In this document: in pieces, positions 53,421 through 61,974 of the stretch
How positions within the stretch are numbered: the first letter of the stretch is position 1
How the letters are laid out: every line of letters starts with the position of its first letter
NCBI RefSeq assembly: GCF_015645385.1
Contig: NZ_JADOET010000001.1
Coordinates: 248,001 to 312,000, forward strand
Direction of reading: 5' to 3'
Source of the DNA: Winogradskyella marina
Lineage (GTDB): Bacteria; Bacteroidota; Bacteroidia; Flavobacteriales; Flavobacteriaceae
DNA: 64,000 bases
The notes under the pieces: generated by a model
Databases searched by the model: none
Seen by the model: only the letters and a program-made list of their open reading frames with translations
What the model was told of the DNA's origin: nothing
Translations under genes and position numbers: made by a program

Positions 53421-55637
53421 ATTTTAACTTTAATCTCAAAACACACTAAAGAATTATTAGAATTCTTTAAGAGCACCAGCTTTTCTAAAGCCATTTTAAT
53501 TGGTGTTGCAGTGACTATACCTATAGTTTTAGGTATTGCAACGCATCATTTTGAAATAGGTCTTGCACTTTGCTTTGGAGCATTTTGGTGCTCCCCAAGT
53601 GATGTTAGCGGCAAATTGATGCATAAACAAGTTGGAATACTCTTTTCGGCTATATTGGTTGTTATTATTAGCTTCATTGGCGGTTACCTCAATATTTCAA
53701 ATTACGTCCTCTTCCCTATTTTAGGAATTTTAACCTTTGGTATTGCCTTTATTTCCATTTACGGATTTAGAGCATCGTTAATTAGCTTTTCGGGATTATT
53801 AGCCTTGATTTTAAGTTTTGCACACACCTCCGAAAACTTAGAAGTCTATCAATACGCACTATTAATTGGGATTGGTGGCTTATGGTATTTGTTGCTCTCT
53901 ACATTGTGGTTTAAACTCAATCCAAAAGCGCAAACCGAAGAAGAACTGAACAAAATCTTTTTACTTACGGCTGATTTTTTAGATACAAGAAGACAACTTA
54001 TAGGCGAGCAACCAGACAGAGACAGTTTGCAAACACAATTAATGACTTTGCAAAGTGAGCTTACTGAACACCATGGAACCTTACGAGAGATATTAATTTT
54101 ATCTCGAAAAAGCTCAGGAAAATCTAATTACCAAAGCAGACGTCTATTAGTATTTATCCAGCTGATAGAAATACTAGAAACTGCCGTTGCAAATCCTGTA
54201 AATTATGATAAAATGGATGAGCTTTTTGAAAAACATCCTGAGTTTAAAACCGATTTTCAGAAGTTAATTTCTGAATTCTCTAACCAACTTCGAGCTATTG
54301 CAGAAAACATTAATAAATCAAAATTATTTCCGCCCAATAAAGTCCTTTCAGACGCCTTTAAAGAACTTGAAAATGACATCTTAATATTCAAAAAAGAAGA
54401 TCATACTGAAGATTACGAACGTTACTTAATGCTTCAGAACCTGTTAGATTACCAGAAAAAACAATTCGAAAAAATTAAAAAAATAAAATGGCTTTTAGGT
54501 CGTCCTAAATTAGTCTCAGACGATTATATTAAAAATGATAAGCTAAAACGTTTTATAGATTCGCAAGATTATAACCCTAAATTAATTCTTAGAAATTTCA
54601 GCTTTAGATCTACCATATTTAAACATTCGTTACGGTTAGCAGTTGCGGTAATGTTGGGTTACGGTGTTGGTTTAACTTTCGATTTTCAGAACCCGTATTG
54701 GATTATTCTTACTGTTATTGTGATTATGCGACCGAGTTACGGACTTACAAAAACACGTTCTAAAGATCGAATTATTGGGACCCTCATTGGTGCAGCCATA
54801 GCAAGTAGTCTCGTTTTTTCAATTAACGATCCTTATATTTATGGTGCTTTAGGTGTATTGTCCTTAGTGGTTGCCTTTTCTATGATACAGAAAAATTATA
54901 AAGCATCCGCAACCTTTATTACACTGAGTGTTATATTTATTTATGCCATTTTACAACCCGATGTTTTAACAGTGATTCAATTTAGAGTTATTGATACACT
55001 AATTGGAGCTACAATCTCGTATATGGCTATGCGTTGGCTATGGCCCGCGTGGTCGTTTATGGAAATTGGAGATAACATAACAGATTGTTTAAAAGCAAAT
55101 ACAGCATTTTTTAAATCCATTAGTTCGTATTACCAGAAAAAAGGCCAAGTCCCAACAAGTTTAAAAGTAAATCGAAAAGAGGCGTTTTTACAGACGTCAA
55201 ATTTAAGTTCGGCATTTCAACGTATGGCACAAGAGCCAGCATCTAAACAGAATCATATAGACGACATTTATGAACTTGTAGGTATTAACCATAGTTTTTT
55301 ATCGTCTTTAGCATCGTTAAGTACTTATATTCAAAACCATGAAACCTCAGAAGCATCTGAAGATTTTATAGCAATTTCTGAAAAGATTAATAGCAATTTA
55401 GATAAAGTTTGTGAACAATTAAAACGTATCAATTTTGAAACATCAACACATAACGACACCACTTTTACACCTGAACCGTTCAATTTCCCTATTAATCGTA
55501 TGACTAATGATGCCATTTCGCGAACCGATAGTGTGCGTTCACATAAAGAAGCACATTTAATCTGGGAGCAATTATATTGGCTATATAGCTTGAGTGAAAA
55601 AATGTTGAAATTAACCGCTAAATTTAAAGAAGAATAG
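53421..55637 (+). CDS. FUSC-family membrane protein (YccS-like), probable non-standard start
   Basis: This is an inner-membrane protein with two repeats of several membrane helices (about 30-155 and 410-540 of the long reading) separated by a charged cytoplasmic stretch. It resembles YccS/FUSC-type transporters thought to export aromatic or phenolic acids. The conserved family N-terminus (SKHTKELLEFFKSTSFSKAI, then LIGVAVTIPIVLGIATHHFE) reads on from before the GTG at 53511. There is no ATG, GTG or TTG in frame between the stop at 53358-53360 and 53511. The helix before GTG is needed, so an ATT at 53421 (ILTLISKH) is my best guess of the start; the GTG start is the conservative alternative (708 residues). 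Motifs include NPYWIILTVIVIMRPSYGL near 420-438. Confidence 0.75.
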   Translation: MLTLISKHTKELLEFFKSTSFSKAILIGVAVTIPIVLGIATHHFEIGLALCFGAFWCSPSDVSGKLMHKQVGILFSAILVVIISFIGGYLNISNYVLFPILGILTFGIAFISIYGFRASLISFSGLLALILSFAHTSENLEVYQYALLIGIGGLWYLLLSTLWFKLNPKAQTEEELNKIFLLTADFLDTRRQLIGEQPDRDSLQTQLMTLQSELTEHHGTLREILILSRKSSGKSNYQSRRLLVFIQLIEILETAVANPVNYDKMDELFEKHPEFKTDFQKLISEFSNQLRAIAENINKSKLFPPNKVLSDAFKELENDILIFKKEDHTEDYERYLMLQNLLDYQKKQFEKIKKIKWLLGRPKLVSDDYIKNDKLKRFIDSQDYNPKLILRNFSFRSTIFKHSLRLAVAVMLGYGVGLTFDFQNPYWIILTVIVIMRPSYGLTKTRSKDRIIGTLIGAAIASSLVFSINDPYIYGALGVLSLVVAFSMIQKNYKASATFITLSVIFIYAILQPDVLTVIQFRVIDTLIGATISYMAMRWLWPAWSFMEIGDNITDCLKANTAFFKSISSYYQKKGQVPTSLKVNRKEAFLQTSNLSSAFQRMAQEPASKQNHIDDIYELVGINHSFLSSLASLSTYIQNHETSEASEDFIAISEKINSNLDKVCEQLKRINFETSTHNDTTFTPEPFNFPINRMTNDAISRTDSVRSHKEAHLIWEQLYWLYSLSEKMLKLTAKFKEE

Positions 55638-55674
55638 TTTCTACATCAATTATATATGAATGATGTTTAAACGA

Positions 55675-55717
55675 AAAAGCCTTCTTTCTAAATTGAATTT
55701 AGAAAGAAGGCTTTTTT
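55675..55717. terminator. Bidirectional terminator between convergent genes
   Basis: AAAAGCCTTCTTTCTAAATT (55675-55694) and its complement (55696-55715) form a perfect long stem with A- and T-runs on both sides. It ends the FUSC gene and the gene on the minus strand at 55732. Confidence 0.93.
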
Positions 55718-55731
55718 ACGAAATAATCCGT

Positions 55732-56262
55732 TTAAGCTGTAGCAACGTGTTTACTAGTTTCAGACGTCTGCACCTCAACTTTTGATTCTAGAAACTCAGT
55801 AATATAATCTTGCCATTTTTGTGCAACAACAAGTTCATTATTTAGAGTCATTTCATCATTATTGTTATATAACACTAAGTGTGTAGCGTCCTTTTGATTA
55901 CGATGTATAAAAGACAATTGTATTTTGTCTATAACATTGTTCGGTTTCGCATTCCCTTTAGCCTGCTTATATTCTTTTATTGATTTACAAGCGCTTATAG
56001 ATTTTAAATCCACAGTTTGCGCATAAGCTGCTTCCTCTGTTTCTTTATAAAAGAATAGTTTTTGCTCTGAAGAATCTATACCTATAGCAAAATTGCTATG
56101 TGTTTCTACTTTACTTAATTTACAATTGTGCAGAGAGGCTTCAGATTGAAGTGCCTTCTGTAATTTTTTTTGTCTTTTTTTACGTCCATTTATAAATAAT
56201 ACAAACGGTAATATAACGATTGCAATAATAATCGCATCGATAATGAATAATCCTGTTCCCAT
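55732..56262 (-). CDS. Hypothetical membrane-anchored protein
   Basis: This 176-residue protein is not recognised. It has one N-terminal membrane segment (about 5-24, LFIIDAIIIAIVILPFVLFI) followed by a basic stretch (GRKKRQKKLQKAL), so the bulk is cytoplasmic. The soluble part has a PH-like or beta-rich look (NFAIGIDSSEQKLFFYKETE near 58-77, HLVLYNNNDEMTLNNEL near 125-141) but no motif I can name. It stands alone, convergent to the FUSC gene. Its C-terminus is polar and probably unstructured. Confidence 0.7.
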   Translation of the reverse strand: MGTGLFIIDAIIIAIVILPFVLFINGRKKRQKKLQKALQSEASLHNCKLSKVETHSNFAIGIDSSEQKLFFYKETEEAAYAQTVDLKSISACKSIKEYKQAKGNAKPNNVIDKIQLSFIHRNQKDATHLVLYNNNDEMTLNNELVVAQKWQDYITEFLESKVEVQTSETSKHVATA

Positions 56263-56404
56263 GATATTTTGTTTTTTTTGATAATAATTAAAGTGTAAGC
56301 ATTTGATACGGCATTTTCTGCCATAGTTGACATCATTTTTTATGATGTTTTTTTACCATTTCTTAATAGAAATTGATGAAATAAAAAAATGGTTTACACG
56401 TGTT

Positions 56405-56773
56405 TTACCAAAACGAATGAAATGGAAAAAGGATGGCCCTTAAATGAATGTGAATTACACTATCGCGCTCTGCTCTTACAAATAGAGTATGCTGTAATGC
56501 GAAAAGCTGACTACTGCGATTAGAAAGACCTTCATAGTTTACAGAAATTTCTTCTGATGGTGAAGGCTCAACATTAACAATAGTCACAACGCTAGATTGC
56601 TCTGTTTGCACATCAATATAAGGATGATGATTTGATGCAAACGCACTAACCTCGCTCGAAGATTCTACAACAGACTGTTCAACAGTACTTTTTAATAACT
56701 CGAAGGTATTGGCATGTGCAGAAGTCGCAAAGCCAATAGCAATTATAATTATATTAAAAAGCGTTTTAAACAT
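56405..56773 (-). CDS. Hypothetical small secreted protein
   Basis: An unrecognised protein of 122 residues with a Sec-type signal peptide (MFKTLFNIIIIAIGFATSAH, cleaved near the SAHA site). The mature part is rich in Ser, Glu and Val and ends with HIHLRAILFPFHSFW. The ATG at 56773 gives a clean signal peptide, so I prefer it to the longer reading from 56797. It may be periplasmic or exported. Neither its neighbours nor its sequence gives a function. Confidence 0.6.
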   Translation of the reverse strand: MFKTLFNIIIIAIGFATSAHANTFELLKSTVEQSVVESSSEVSAFASNHHPYIDVQTEQSSVVTIVNVEPSPSEEISVNYEGLSNRSSQLFALQHTLFVRAERDSVIHIHLRAILFPFHSFW

Positions 56774-56906
56774 GTTTGAGTTCAAATTATAGTACAAAGT
56801 AAGCTTATAAAATGGTAACCTACTACAAAATGAATGTTAAAATGTTAAGAATTACATTTTTCATATCAGCTAGATACCTATAATCAAATTAAAGTTTTGA
56901 ATATTT

Positions 56907-57014
56907 AAAAAGTTGCACTTACAAATTCAAGCGAGCTTGATTATTCTTATTTATTAAAACAAAAAGTTGCACTTACAAATTCAAGCGAGTTGGATTATTC
57001 TTATTTATTAAAAC
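56907..57014. repeat. 54-bp tandem direct repeat, two copies
   Basis: Copy 1 (56907-56960) and copy 2 (56961-57014) differ at two bases. Each starts AAAAAGTTGCACTTACAAAT, continues TCAAGCGAGCTTGA (a palindrome with a 2-nt centre; changed in copy 2) and ends in an AT-rich 20-bp stretch. The first 35 bases recur at 57070. Confidence 0.9.
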
Positions 57015-57069
57015 AAAACGAAGCTTTATAGGATTGCTGCGCATCCTCTAATGCTCCGCTTTGAAAAAC

Positions 57070-57122
57070 AAAAAGTTGCACTTACAAATTCAAGCGAGCT
57101 TGATTTGACGTGCAACTTTTTG
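57070..57122 (-). terminator. Terminator of tRNA-Arg, third repeat copy
   Basis: AAAAAGTTGCAC (57070-57081) pairs with GTGCAACTTTTT (57110-57121) over 12 bp, with the inner palindrome TCAAGCGAGCTTGA in the loop. On the minus strand a T-run follows. The left half is the unit repeated twice more at 56907-57014. Confidence 0.8.
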
Positions 57123-57131
57123 TTTTATTCG

Positions 57132-57205
57132 TGACCTCGAGAGGATTCGAACCTCCAACCCTCAGAGCCGAAATCTGATATTCTATCCAGTTGAACTACG
57201 AGGCC
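57132..57205 (-). tRNA. tRNA-Arg (anticodon TCG)
   Basis: Read on the minus strand: acceptor stem GGCCTCG with CGAGGTC (one G.U), a D arm with GTTCAACTGGATAGAAT, anticodon stem TCAGA/TCTGA with the 7-nt loop TTTCGGC (anticodon TCG, reading CGN Arg codons, mainly CGA), and T arm GGAGG TTCGAAT CCTCT. The length is 74 and CCA is not encoded. A terminator hairpin follows at 57070-57122. Confidence 0.93.
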
Positions 57206-57260
57206 AATACACTATGAGACCTTTCGACTATGCTCAAGGTACCATATTTATATACTTAAT

Positions 57261-57710
57261 TTAAGACAATTTAGCCTTAACAATTTTCGAAATTGTTTTA
57301 CCATCAGCTTTTCCTGCTAATTTTCCACTTACAATTCCCATAACGCGTCCCATATCTTTCATTCCTGCAGCACCTGTTGCTGCAATCGCTTTCATTACTT
57401 CAACAGTTATTTCTTCTTCCGAAAGTTGTGCTGGCAAAAACTGACCAATTATTTCTGCTTGTGCAATTTCTGGCTCAGCTAAATCTTTACGATTTTGTTC
57501 TAAAAATATTGCAGCACTATCTTTGCGCTGTTTCACCATTTTAGATAATATTTTTATTTCTACATCTTCTGAAATCTCTTCTTTAGAACCTGTAGCGGTT
57601 TGCGCTAATAGTATTTCTGATTTTACAGCTCGTAAAGCAGCTAAAGCCACTTGGTCTTTTTCTTTCATTGCTGCTTTCATAGCAGTCATTATGTCTACTT
57701 GTAAACTCAT
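57261..57710 (-). CDS. GatB/YqeY domain-containing protein
   Basis: The 149-residue protein is the stand-alone YqeY domain: KAAMKEKDQVALAALRAVKS near 11-30, LSKMVKQRKDSAAIFLEQNR near 54-73, IIGQFLPAQLSEEEI near 85, and MGRVMGIVSGKLAGKADGKT near 120-139. The same domain is found at the end of GatB, where it binds tRNA. The function of the free form is unclear. It is downstream of ftsZ on the same strand with a terminator between, and just upstream of tRNA-Arg, but a functional link is not shown. Confidence 0.9.
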   Translation of the reverse strand: MSLQVDIMTAMKAAMKEKDQVALAALRAVKSEILLAQTATGSKEEISEDVEIKILSKMVKQRKDSAAIFLEQNRKDLAEPEIAQAEIIGQFLPAQLSEEEITVEVMKAIAATGAAGMKDMGRVMGIVSGKLAGKADGKTISKIVKAKLS

Positions 57711-57806
57711 AGTTTTAATACTTTATTAAGACTGCGAAGATAACAAAAAGTTCCTCTAAGCTAACAGAAGAATAACAGATACCTATTAAAATTTTTAGTA
57801 AACAAA

Positions 57807-57839
57807 AAGCCCAAAAAGTTTGAGGACCTTTTTGGGCTT
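57807..57839 (-). terminator. Terminator after ftsZ
   Basis: AAGCCCAAAAAG (57807-57818) pairs with CTTTTTGGGCTT (57828-57839). On the minus strand a T-run follows. It ends the murG-murC-ftsQ-ftsA-ftsZ transcript. Confidence 0.9.
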
Positions 57840-57877
57840 GAGTTTAGTGTATTTTACACTATAAATTAAACATATAA

Positions 57878-59815
57878 CTAATCGACGTTATCGTGTAAAA
57901 ATGAATTATTACTTCGTAATTGGATATCGTCGTTTTCATCTGTTCCAACAGATAGTCTAGATGCTTTTGTCTCTGAAGAATGCTGTGCTTCATCTAAATC
58001 AATACCGCGTCTTTTGTACGCTGGTACGTTTTCGATTTCATTCATTTTAGCATCATTAAACTTATAATTGAAATCCTTCATTTTTCTTCTGCGCTCATCT
58101 GCACGAGCAACGAGCAATTCAGAGATTGGACTATTCATTGGGTCTATTTCCTCTTCTGGTTGCCCTTTAGTGTCATCCACAGAAATTGTTTTCTTTTCAA
58201 AAACAACATCTTCCTTAACTTCTGCTTTTTCCTTTTTCGTGTTTATAGAAGAAGGATAGGTTTCAAAATCATCTAAAGTATATCGCTTTTCACCTTTTTC
58301 ATTTTCCTCAGGAACTGCGATAATTTCAACAGGTTCATTAACATCTATCTCATTGACTTCTTCATCTAAACTAAAGAGCATCTTTTCTTCTTTAGCTTTT
58401 GGCTCTTCATCCTCCTTTTCAGATTCTTTGTTAGAAATTGGAAGGTCGAAAGAAAATGTTATTTGTTCTTCATGAACCTCTTCACGTGTTTCAGCTTTAT
58501 TTTCAATTGGTGTAATTACAAATTCTTCTGGCTCAATAGTTGCTTCAGGTTTTGTGTCTAAAACTTCATCATAAACCACATTCATGTTTTTTAAGAAATC
58601 TGACGTTGCAATTAAATCGGTATCGTCATTGTCTTTGGCTTTAGGTTCATTTTTAACCTCTTCCTCTTCTTCAAGTAACGTATGACGAACTATTGGTGCT
58701 TCCTTTTCTTTTTCTAAAACAATATCTGGCGTAATAATCGCTGGCTCCTTTTCTTTAGTACTAGCGTCATTAGTATCACCTAAAGCATGAATTACTTTTT
58801 TAGTTTCCGTATTAGAAATTTCATTTTGCTGATCGATGTCAAACCCTGTAGCAATAATAGTTACTGAAATTGATTCTTGTAACTCTTCATCTTCACCAAC
58901 ACCCATAATAATATTAGCTCCAAATCCGGCTTCAGTTTGAATATGATCATTGATTTCTCCGATTTCATCAATAGTAATTTCTTGAGAACCTGAAACGATT
59001 AGCAACAATACGTTTTTAGCTCCTGTGATTTTATTATCGTTAAGTAACGGTGAATCTAAAGCGCTCATTATCGCTTCTTGTGCTCTGGTTTGACCAGAAG
59101 CTGTAGCAGATCCCATAATTGCTGTTCCACTATTGCTCAACACGGTTTTTGCATCGCGTAAATCAATATTCTGTGTATAGTGATGTGTTATAACTTCTGC
59201 AATACCACGAGATGCTGTAGATAATACTTCGTCTGCTTTAGAGAAACCAGCTTTAAATCCAAGGTTTCCGTAAACTTCACGAAGTTTATTATTATTAATT
59301 ACAACCAATGAATCTACATGAGAACGTAATTTATCGATACCGCGTTGTGCTTGTGCATTACGCATTTTACCTTCAAACTGAAAAGGCATGGTTACAATAC
59401 CAACGGTAAGGATATCGAGTTCTTTTGCCAACTTAGCAATAATTGGTGCAGCTCCTGTTCCTGTTCCTCCGCCCATTCCTGCAGTGATAAACACCATCTT
59501 AGTATTGGTGTCTAACATTCTGCGAATGTCCTCTAAACTTTCTACGGCAGCTTCTTCTCCGATATCTGGATTGGCACCTGCTCCTAATCCTTCCGTTAAA
59601 TTTACTCCTAACTGTATTTTGTTTGGAACACCACTATTTTGAAGGGCTTGAGAATCTGTATTACAGATTACAAAATCGACACCTTTTATACCTTGTTGAA
59701 ACATGTGATTTATGGCATTGCTACCTCCACCACCAACACCAATTACTTTGATGACGTTTGATTGATGTTTTGGCAAATCAAATGAAATGTTTCCAAATTC
59801 GTTGCTATTACTCAT
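57878..59815 (-). CDS. ftsZ: Cell division protein FtsZ, long-tailed
   Basis: The tubulin-like GTPase that forms the division ring. The N-terminal GTPase domain (about 15-320) has VIGVGGGGSNAINHM near 24, the tubulin signature GGGTGTGAAPIIAKLA near 113-128 and TMPFQFEGKMRNAQA near 141. The C-terminal half (about 330-600) is a long acidic, low-complexity linker with many Glu, Lys and Pro. It ends with NVPAYKRRGIDL near 605-616, a conserved C-terminal segment of Bacteroidota FtsZ that probably binds FtsA. The 645-residue length is far above that of E. coli FtsZ (about 380) but normal for this family of bacteria. It is the last gene of the division operon. Confidence 0.96.
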   Translation of the reverse strand: MSNSNEFGNISFDLPKHQSNVIKVIGVGGGGSNAINHMFQQGIKGVDFVICNTDSQALQNSGVPNKIQLGVNLTEGLGAGANPDIGEEAAVESLEDIRRMLDTNTKMVFITAGMGGGTGTGAAPIIAKLAKELDILTVGIVTMPFQFEGKMRNAQAQRGIDKLRSHVDSLVVINNNKLREVYGNLGFKAGFSKADEVLSTASRGIAEVITHHYTQNIDLRDAKTVLSNSGTAIMGSATASGQTRAQEAIMSALDSPLLNDNKITGAKNVLLLIVSGSQEITIDEIGEINDHIQTEAGFGANIIMGVGEDEELQESISVTIIATGFDIDQQNEISNTETKKVIHALGDTNDASTKEKEPAIITPDIVLEKEKEAPIVRHTLLEEEEEVKNEPKAKDNDDTDLIATSDFLKNMNVVYDEVLDTKPEATIEPEEFVITPIENKAETREEVHEEQITFSFDLPISNKESEKEDEEPKAKEEKMLFSLDEEVNEIDVNEPVEIIAVPEENEKGEKRYTLDDFETYPSSINTKKEKAEVKEDVVFEKKTISVDDTKGQPEEEIDPMNSPISELLVARADERRRKMKDFNYKFNDAKMNEIENVPAYKRRGIDLDEAQHSSETKASRLSVGTDENDDIQLRSNNSFLHDNVD

Positions 59816-59922
59816 ATATTATGGATTAACTATTATTCTACTTTATTATTTTATTTATAATCGGATAATTTATACTGAATTGTGCATTCATATGGACAAT
59901 TCACGCATTGTCCATACATGCT

Positions 59923-61248
59923 TTATTCTGCATTATCCAAAAAATCTTTTACACGTTCTGTTAATTTATCTAAAAACGAACGACGTTCTTTTATGGGTTC
60001 TGGCGCTATGGCTTCTTGTTCTGGCATTTCTTCGGCTTCATTTTCAACAACAAGTTCTTCTTCAATGGCTTCTTTCTTTTTACGTTCTTGACGTTTTAAG
60101 CCGTCCATTACTAAACCAACTGCTGTGGCAAACAAAGGACTTGCAATATCCTCATCGCTATCACCTGCTAAATGCTCATTTGGATATCCAATTCTGGTAT
60201 CCATACCTGTGATATATTCTACTAATTGCTTTAAATGTTTTAATTGTGCACCACCTCCAGTTAACACAATACCTCCAATTAGTTTCTTTTTTTGTTCTTC
60301 GTGACCGTAATTTTTTATCTCAACATAAACTTGTTCTATAATTTCTACAACTCTTGCATGGATAATTTTAGACAAATTCTTTAAGGTAATTTCTTTTGGC
60401 TCTCTTCCTCTTAATCCTGGAATAGATACAATTTCGTTATCCTTATTTTCTCCTGGCCATGCCGAACCAAACTTCACTTTTAAAAGTTCAGCTTGCTTTT
60501 CAATTATTGAACAGCCTTCTTTTATGTCTTCGGTAATTACACCTCCACCGAAAGGAATGACCGCTGTATGACGAATTATGCCGTCTTTAAAAACTGCTAA
60601 ATCAGTTGTTCCACCTCCTATATCTATCAGAGCTACACCAGCTTCTTTCTCTTCTCTACTTAAAACCGCATTGGCAGACGCTAAGGGCTCTAATGTGATA
60701 CCTTCTAAATTTAAGCCTGCACTTTTTATACAACGTCCAACATTTCTAATCGATGACACCTGACCGACTACAACATGAAAATTGGCTTCCAAACGTCCAC
60801 CATACATCCCAATTGGTTCTGTAATTTCAGCCTGACCATCAATTTTAAATTCTTGTGGTAACACATGAATTATTTCTTCACCAGGAAGCATAACGAGTTT
60901 ATGAACTTGATTAATTAAACGATCAATATCCTCTTCATCAATAACCATATCTGAATTAGGACGGGTTATGTAATCGCTATGTTGTAAACTACGAATATGC
61001 TGACCAGCAATACCAACGGTGACATCTTCAATTTTTTCTGATGCAGCAGCTTCCGCTTCTTGAACTGCCTGTTGAATAGACTGAATGGTTTGTGTTATAT
61101 TATTAACCACACCACGATGTACACCCAAACTCTTGGCTCTTCCTAAGCCTAAAATTTCAACTTTATCGTATTCATTTTTGCGACCAATCATGGCCACAAT
61201 TTTTGTGGTTCCTATATCTAGACCTACTGAAATATTTTGTTTGTCCAT
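59923..61248 (-). CDS. ftsA: Cell division protein FtsA
   Basis: An actin-like ATPase that ties FtsZ to the membrane. The actin-fold motifs are present: ISVGLDIGTTKIVAMIG near 5-21 (phosphate 1), ALIDIGGGTTDLAVFKDG near 209-226 (phosphate 2) and GGIVLTGGGAQLKHLKQL near 328 (adenosine). The 441-residue protein ends in a long charged linker and an amphipathic helix, RRSFLDKLTERVKDFLDN, that binds the inner membrane. It is followed by ftsZ after a 107-base gap and preceded by ftsQ after 3 bases. Confidence 0.95.
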   Translation of the reverse strand: MDKQNISVGLDIGTTKIVAMIGRKNEYDKVEILGLGRAKSLGVHRGVVNNITQTIQSIQQAVQEAEAAASEKIEDVTVGIAGQHIRSLQHSDYITRPNSDMVIDEEDIDRLINQVHKLVMLPGEEIIHVLPQEFKIDGQAEITEPIGMYGGRLEANFHVVVGQVSSIRNVGRCIKSAGLNLEGITLEPLASANAVLSREEKEAGVALIDIGGGTTDLAVFKDGIIRHTAVIPFGGGVITEDIKEGCSIIEKQAELLKVKFGSAWPGENKDNEIVSIPGLRGREPKEITLKNLSKIIHARVVEIIEQVYVEIKNYGHEEQKKKLIGGIVLTGGGAQLKHLKQLVEYITGMDTRIGYPNEHLAGDSDEDIASPLFATAVGLVMDGLKRQERKKKEAIEEELVVENEAEEMPEQEAIAPEPIKERRSFLDKLTERVKDFLDNAE

Positions 61249-61251
61249 AGC

Positions 61252-61974
61252 TTACTTTTTGGTGCAAATAACTTGTTTATCAAATTTCAGATTCACTAAA
61301 CTGTAGTTCTCTAAAACCTGGTCTTTTAAAGCCTTTTGATAAAACGCCTTAAAATTGTTTATCTTTTTATCGAGTTGTTTTAAAGTTCCAACATGAACTA
61401 TAAAATCACTTTTTCTAACTTTGAAATCAATGGTGTTATCATCATTCTGACGAATTTCAATGATATGTTTTTTTAAAAACTCATCTTCATCCACCGTTTT
61501 TGCAAATTTAAAAACTGTTTCGAGCTTATTTTTATTAATATTTCCTGTAATTAATGGTACTCTTGCAGCATAATTATGAGACAAAGGCATAACTCCTCCT
61601 TCGTCATCGATATAATACGATGCAGTTGTGTGCACTCTTGCAATAGGTTTTTTTTGTTCAATTTCAGCTGAAAGTGCACCGTTTACTGACATGAACACTT
61701 CTGCTTGCTTTATCATCGGATTAGATTTCAGGGCAGATTCTAATTTGTTCAAATCTATAATTTCTTTGGGTTGCTCCGAAACAGGTTCTTGATTTACTAT
61801 TAACAATTTACTAACATTCGCATCTGTTATAAACAATTTGTTTTCGCCTAAAAACGTGATGTTTGGCTCACTGACTTTTCTAGTTTTATTTCTTTGATTA
61901 GAAAACGCAAATAAAAAGCCCACCAAAACCACTAACCCTGTGATTTTTATATTGTTATAATTATTTTTTAACAT
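61252..61974 (-). CDS. ftsQ: Cell division protein FtsQ/DivIB
   Basis: A short protein (240 residues) with an N-terminal membrane segment (about 10-24) and a periplasmic part that includes a POTRA-like stretch (IIDLNKLESALKSNPMIKQA near 68-87) and EQKKPIARVHTTASYYIDDE near 103-122, which matches FtsQ/DivIB. It bridges the early and late divisome. The gene overlaps murC by 14 bases and is followed by ftsA after 3 bases, the usual order in a division/cell-wall cluster, which makes the call firm despite weak sequence similarity. Confidence 0.88.
   Translation of the reverse strand: MLKNNYNNIKITGLVVLVGFLFAFSNQRNKTRKVSEPNITFLGENKLFITDANVSKLLIVNQEPVSEQPKEIIDLNKLESALKSNPMIKQAEVFMSVNGALSAEIEQKKPIARVHTTASYYIDDEGGVMPLSHNYAARVPLITGNINKNKLETVFKFAKTVDEDEFLKKHIIEIRQNDDNTIDFKVRKSDFIVHVGTLKQLDKKINNFKAFYQKALKDQVLENYSLVNLKFDKQVICTKK

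Larger units (their letters stand above)
56774..57131. other. Non-coding stretch with repeats next to tRNA-Arg
   Basis: The region holds three copies of a 35-bp unit (56907-56941, 56961-56995 and 57070-57104), two of them as a 54-bp tandem, and a terminator hairpin for tRNA-Arg. About 55 bases (57015-57069) between copies 2 and 3 show a weak stem and no gene. I see no protein-coding frame. Confidence 0.6.

Noticed and set aside
57015..57069. Second tRNA or small RNA between repeat copies
   Set aside because: No cloverleaf can be formed and the only hairpin is weak.
56907..57104. CRISPR array
   Set aside because: Only three copies, two of them directly adjacent without spacers, and the third is half of a tRNA terminator. 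No cas genes are present.
59787..60212. 141-codon frame on the plus strand
   Set aside because: It is antisense to ftsA and the ftsA-ftsZ gap. It is Leu-rich only because the opposite strand encodes Glu/Lys-rich sequence.
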